64,000 nucleotides of DNA from Aquilonibacter sp963820185 (GTDB lineage: Bacteria; Vulcanimicrobiota; Vulcanimicrobiia; Vulcanimicrobiales; Vulcanimicrobiaceae). The DNA is taken from NCBI GenBank assembly GCA_963820185.1, contig CAWFYV010000005.1, forward strand, positions 186,001 through 250,000, in the 5' to 3' direction. Both the position numbers and the translations under genes were made by a program. Position 1 is the stretch's first letter. Each line of letters opens with the position of its first letter. The notes beneath the pieces were generated by a model. That model was not told the DNA's origin. It saw only the letters and a list, made by a program, of their open reading frames with translations, and searched no databases. Below are positions 62,057 through 64,000 of the stretch, one piece after another.

Positions 62057-63376
62057 ATGTCAGAAAATCCCGTCTTTAATCGCCGCGGCTTCTTGAGTAC
62101 GGCGGCAGCGGCAACCGTCGCCGCCGGCCCACTCGCGGCGCTCGCGCAGGCGCCCACGAGCGACGCCACGATTCGTCCCTTTCACGTGAACTTTCCCGAT
62201 TCGGCGCTCGACGATATGCGCAAGCGCATCAAGGCGACACGCTGGCCCGACCGCGAAACCGTCAATGACGACACGCAAGGCGTACCGCTGGCAATGATTC
62301 AGGGACTTGCGACGTATTGGGCGACCGATTACGACTGGCACAAGTGTCAGGCGAAACTTAACGCGCTCCCGATGTTCACCACCACGATCGATGGGCTAAC
62401 CATTCAATTCATTCACGTCAAGTCGAAGCACGCAAACGCGCTGCCGCTCATCGTCACACACGGCTGGCCCGGTTCGATCATCGAACAGCTCAAGATCATC
62501 GCGCCGCTGACCGATCCGACCGCGCACGGCGGAAGCGCGTCGGATGCATTCCACGTTGTGATTCCGTCGATACCGGGCTACGGCTTCTCGGGAAGGCCAC
62601 GCTCACCCGAGTGGGACACCGCCGCGACCGCGCGCGCCTGGGCGGTGCTGATGCAACGCCTCGGCTACACGCACTACGTTGCGCAGGGCGGCGACCTTGG
62701 TTCGGTGGTGACGACGTTGATGGGCAAACAAGCTCCGCCCGGATTACTGGCGATCAATACCAGCTTGCCGGCAACGGTTCCACCGGCGATTGCAAAGTCG
62801 CTCTCCTGCGGCGACCCCGCGCCGGCCGGTCTTTCCGCCGACGAAGCGCACGCGTACGCGCAGCTACAACTGCTGTACGGAAAGCAATTCGCGTATGCCG
62901 CGATCCAGCATACACGTCCACAAACGCTCTACGGCATAGCGGATTCGCCGGTGGGGCTCGCGGCCTGGCTGCTGGACCATGGCGACGGTTGGAACCAACC
63001 GGCAGCAGCCGTTATCTCCGCGGTGGTGGGGCACACGGTTGACGGACATAGCGCCGGTGCGCTGACGCGCGATGACGTCCTCGACAACATCACGCTGTAC
63101 TGGCTAACGAATACCGGGGTCTCCGCGGCGCGCTCATATTGGTTGAATAAGACCAGCCCATTCAACGCCGCCAACGTCTCGCTCCCGACGGCTGCAATCG
63201 TCTTCCCCGGCGAGATCTATCTCGCGCCGCGCAGTTGGACGGAACAGGCGTTTAGCAAACTGATCTACTACAGCCGCGCCAGCGCCGGCGGTCACTTTGC
63301 GGCCTGGGAACAACCGCAAGTGTTTTCCCAAGAAGTCCGCGCGGGCTTTCGATCGCTCAGAACGGCGGCTTCATGA
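62057..63376 (+). CDS. Tat-exported epoxide hydrolase-like alpha/beta hydrolase
   Basis: This 439-residue protein opens MSENPVFNRRGFLSTAAAA, a Tat signal, followed by the epoxide hydrolase N-terminal domain (FPDSALDDMRKRIKATRWPD; TDYDWHKCQAKLNAL) and an alpha/beta hydrolase with HGWPGSIIEQLKII, the nucleophile Asp in AQGGDLGSVV and a late GGHFAAWEQP His. Substrates could be epoxides or other aromatic or lipid compounds in the periplasm. Start at ATG 62057 after CGGAGGTG. No other Tat-related gene is nearby. Confidence 0.88.
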   Translation: MSENPVFNRRGFLSTAAAATVAAGPLAALAQAPTSDATIRPFHVNFPDSALDDMRKRIKATRWPDRETVNDDTQGVPLAMIQGLATYWATDYDWHKCQAKLNALPMFTTTIDGLTIQFIHVKSKHANALPLIVTHGWPGSIIEQLKIIAPLTDPTAHGGSASDAFHVVIPSIPGYGFSGRPRSPEWDTAATARAWAVLMQRLGYTHYVAQGGDLGSVVTTLMGKQAPPGLLAINTSLPATVPPAIAKSLSCGDPAPAGLSADEAHAYAQLQLLYGKQFAYAAIQHTRPQTLYGIADSPVGLAAWLLDHGDGWNQPAAAVISAVVGHTVDGHSAGALTRDDVLDNITLYWLTNTGVSAARSYWLNKTSPFNAANVSLPTAAIVFPGEIYLAPRSWTEQAFSKLIYYSRASAGGHFAAWEQPQVFSQEVRAGFRSLRTAAS

Positions 63377-63405
63377 ACAACGCAACGACACCAACGGTCG
63401 ACTTT

Positions 63406-63462
63406 GTCATCCCGAGCGTAGCGTTTTGTCATCCCGAGCGTAGCGAAGCGTAGTCGAGGGAC
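63406..63462 (+). repeat. Partial and full copies of the dispersed repeat in tandem
   Basis: A partial copy (63406-63423, first 18 bases) is followed after TTTT by a full copy (63428-63462). They lie 20-80 bases upstream of the last gene. Confidence 0.9.
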
Positions 63463-63481
63463 GAGGGACAGGACCCAATCG

Positions 63482-64000
63482 ATGCTCGACGTCCGTCATT
63501 CGACCGTCCGAGTGGGCCCCGCGAACGTCTTCTACCGTGAAGCCGGCACACAAGGGCAACCCGTTTTTTTGCTCCTCCACGGCTTTGCAAACTCGTCGCA
63601 CTATTTCCGGCACTTGATGTCGAAGCTCGCAGGCCGATTTCACCTGATCGCACCAGATCTTCCCTCGTTCGGATTTACCACGATCGATGAGGGTGCGAGC
63701 TATCAATATACTTTTGCCGGTCTGACAAAGACGATTGCGGACTTCGTGAACGCACTTTCGCTACGACGCTTTGCGATGTACGTGTTCGACTACGGCGCAC
63801 CCGTCGGCTTCAATCTGGCCGTCGCAAATCCGGATAGCATCGCTGCAATCGTCTCACAGAACGGCAACGCATACGAGGAAGGCTTGGGTGCCGCTCCTTG
63901 GGCGCTATTGCGCGCCTACTGGAAGCAGCCTTCACCGGCCATCCGTGAGACAATTAAGCAACGTATGTCGCTCGATGGCGTCCGTGCGTCCTATTTTCAA
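63482..64000 (+). CDS. Alpha/beta hydrolase (haloalkane dehalogenase-like), partial at the right edge
   Basis: The ATG at 63482 opens a frame that runs off the window without a stop (173 codons). It reads FYREAGTQGQPVFLLLHGFA, then LIAPDLPSFGF, and YVFDYGAPVGFNLAVANPDS, where the nucleophile position is Asp as in haloalkane dehalogenases and epoxide hydrolases. The C-terminal half with the His is outside the window. Immediately upstream are tandem copies of the dispersed repeat. It follows another Asp-nucleophile hydrolase at 62057. Confidence 0.85.
   Translation, partial: MLDVRHSTVRVGPANVFYREAGTQGQPVFLLLHGFANSSHYFRHLMSKLAGRFHLIAPDLPSFGFTTIDEGASYQYTFAGLTKTIADFVNALSLRRFAMYVFDYGAPVGFNLAVANPDSIAAIVSQNGNAYEEGLGAAPWALLRAYWKQPSPAIRETIKQRMSLDGVRASYFQ

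Overview
The window is a GC-rich (by eye well above 60%), very gene-dense bacterial chromosome segment. Three things suggest an uncultured diderm Terrabacteria-like lineage such as Candidatus Eremiobacterota (WPS-2): an autotransporter-like glycine-rich giant protein, a bc/caa3 respiratory cluster with a diheme c subunit and CtaF, and a dispersed ~34-bp palindromic repeat that enters coding sequences. This placement is inference, not shown by any marker gene here.

Layout. 1-5.67 kb (minus): the N-terminal part of a giant Gly-rich repeat protein, read in several frames and with a ~1.54-kb higher-order duplication. 5.75-8.1 kb: a fragment of tsaD, a truncated coiled-coil membrane gene, intact tsaD, a DUF3175 gene and a DJ-1/PfpI gene. 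8.1-24.4 kb (minus): one tightly packed 14-gene directon, running ctaE-qcrA-qcrB-ctaG-cytochrome c-qcrC, then a TPP enzyme, an enolase-superfamily enzyme, a YdiJ-like FAD/Fe-S dehydrogenase, NDH-2, an SDR, a glycoside hydrolase, a sugar-phosphate-isomerase-like protein and a cyclase-family protein. 24.47-27.06 kb (plus): divergent ctaC-ctaD-ctaF, completing complexes III and IV. 27.05-30.3 kb: pyrophosphatase, hemerythrin (frameshifted), MIP channel, cupin, DUF6496 and DUF4386 (frameshifted) genes. 30.3-38.75 kb: a complete arginine pathway, argF-argR-argG-argH-argC-argJ-argD on minus and argB divergent on plus, with an ARG-box-like palindrome in the 19 bp between argF and argB. 38.76-42.85 kb: an Lhr-type helicase that seems to lack its usual C-terminus.

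42.8-64 kb is accessory in character. It holds small secreted proteins (three clearly one paralogous family with a fixed Cys pair), an ArsR/SRPBCC pair, a segmental duplication carrying coiled-coil genes and a DUF1003 remnant, a class C beta-lactamase broken by several frameshifts, a BNR-propeller/MoaD pair, a GAF-PP2C-HATPase regulator, a lone LuxR-type HTH, a large lipoprotein, a DUF4097 protein, a MazF-type toxin-antitoxin pair, and three alpha/beta hydrolases, the last running off the end.

How the genes work together. The 8-27 kb block looks like a unit that oxidises sugars, sugar acids and pyruvate and feeds electrons through quinone to the bc complex and caa3 oxidase. The arginine block makes arginine from glutamate by the cyclic (ArgJ) route under ArgR control. 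Many genes without a Shine-Dalgarno sequence have a -10-like hexamer 6-7 nt before the start codon, which points to leaderless transcripts. Stop/start overlaps (ATGA or GTGA) are the rule inside operons. Several genes are split by single-base shifts, often in short homopolymers; sequencing error and real decay cannot be separated from the sequence alone. I saw no rRNA, tRNA, CRISPR array, transposase or origin.
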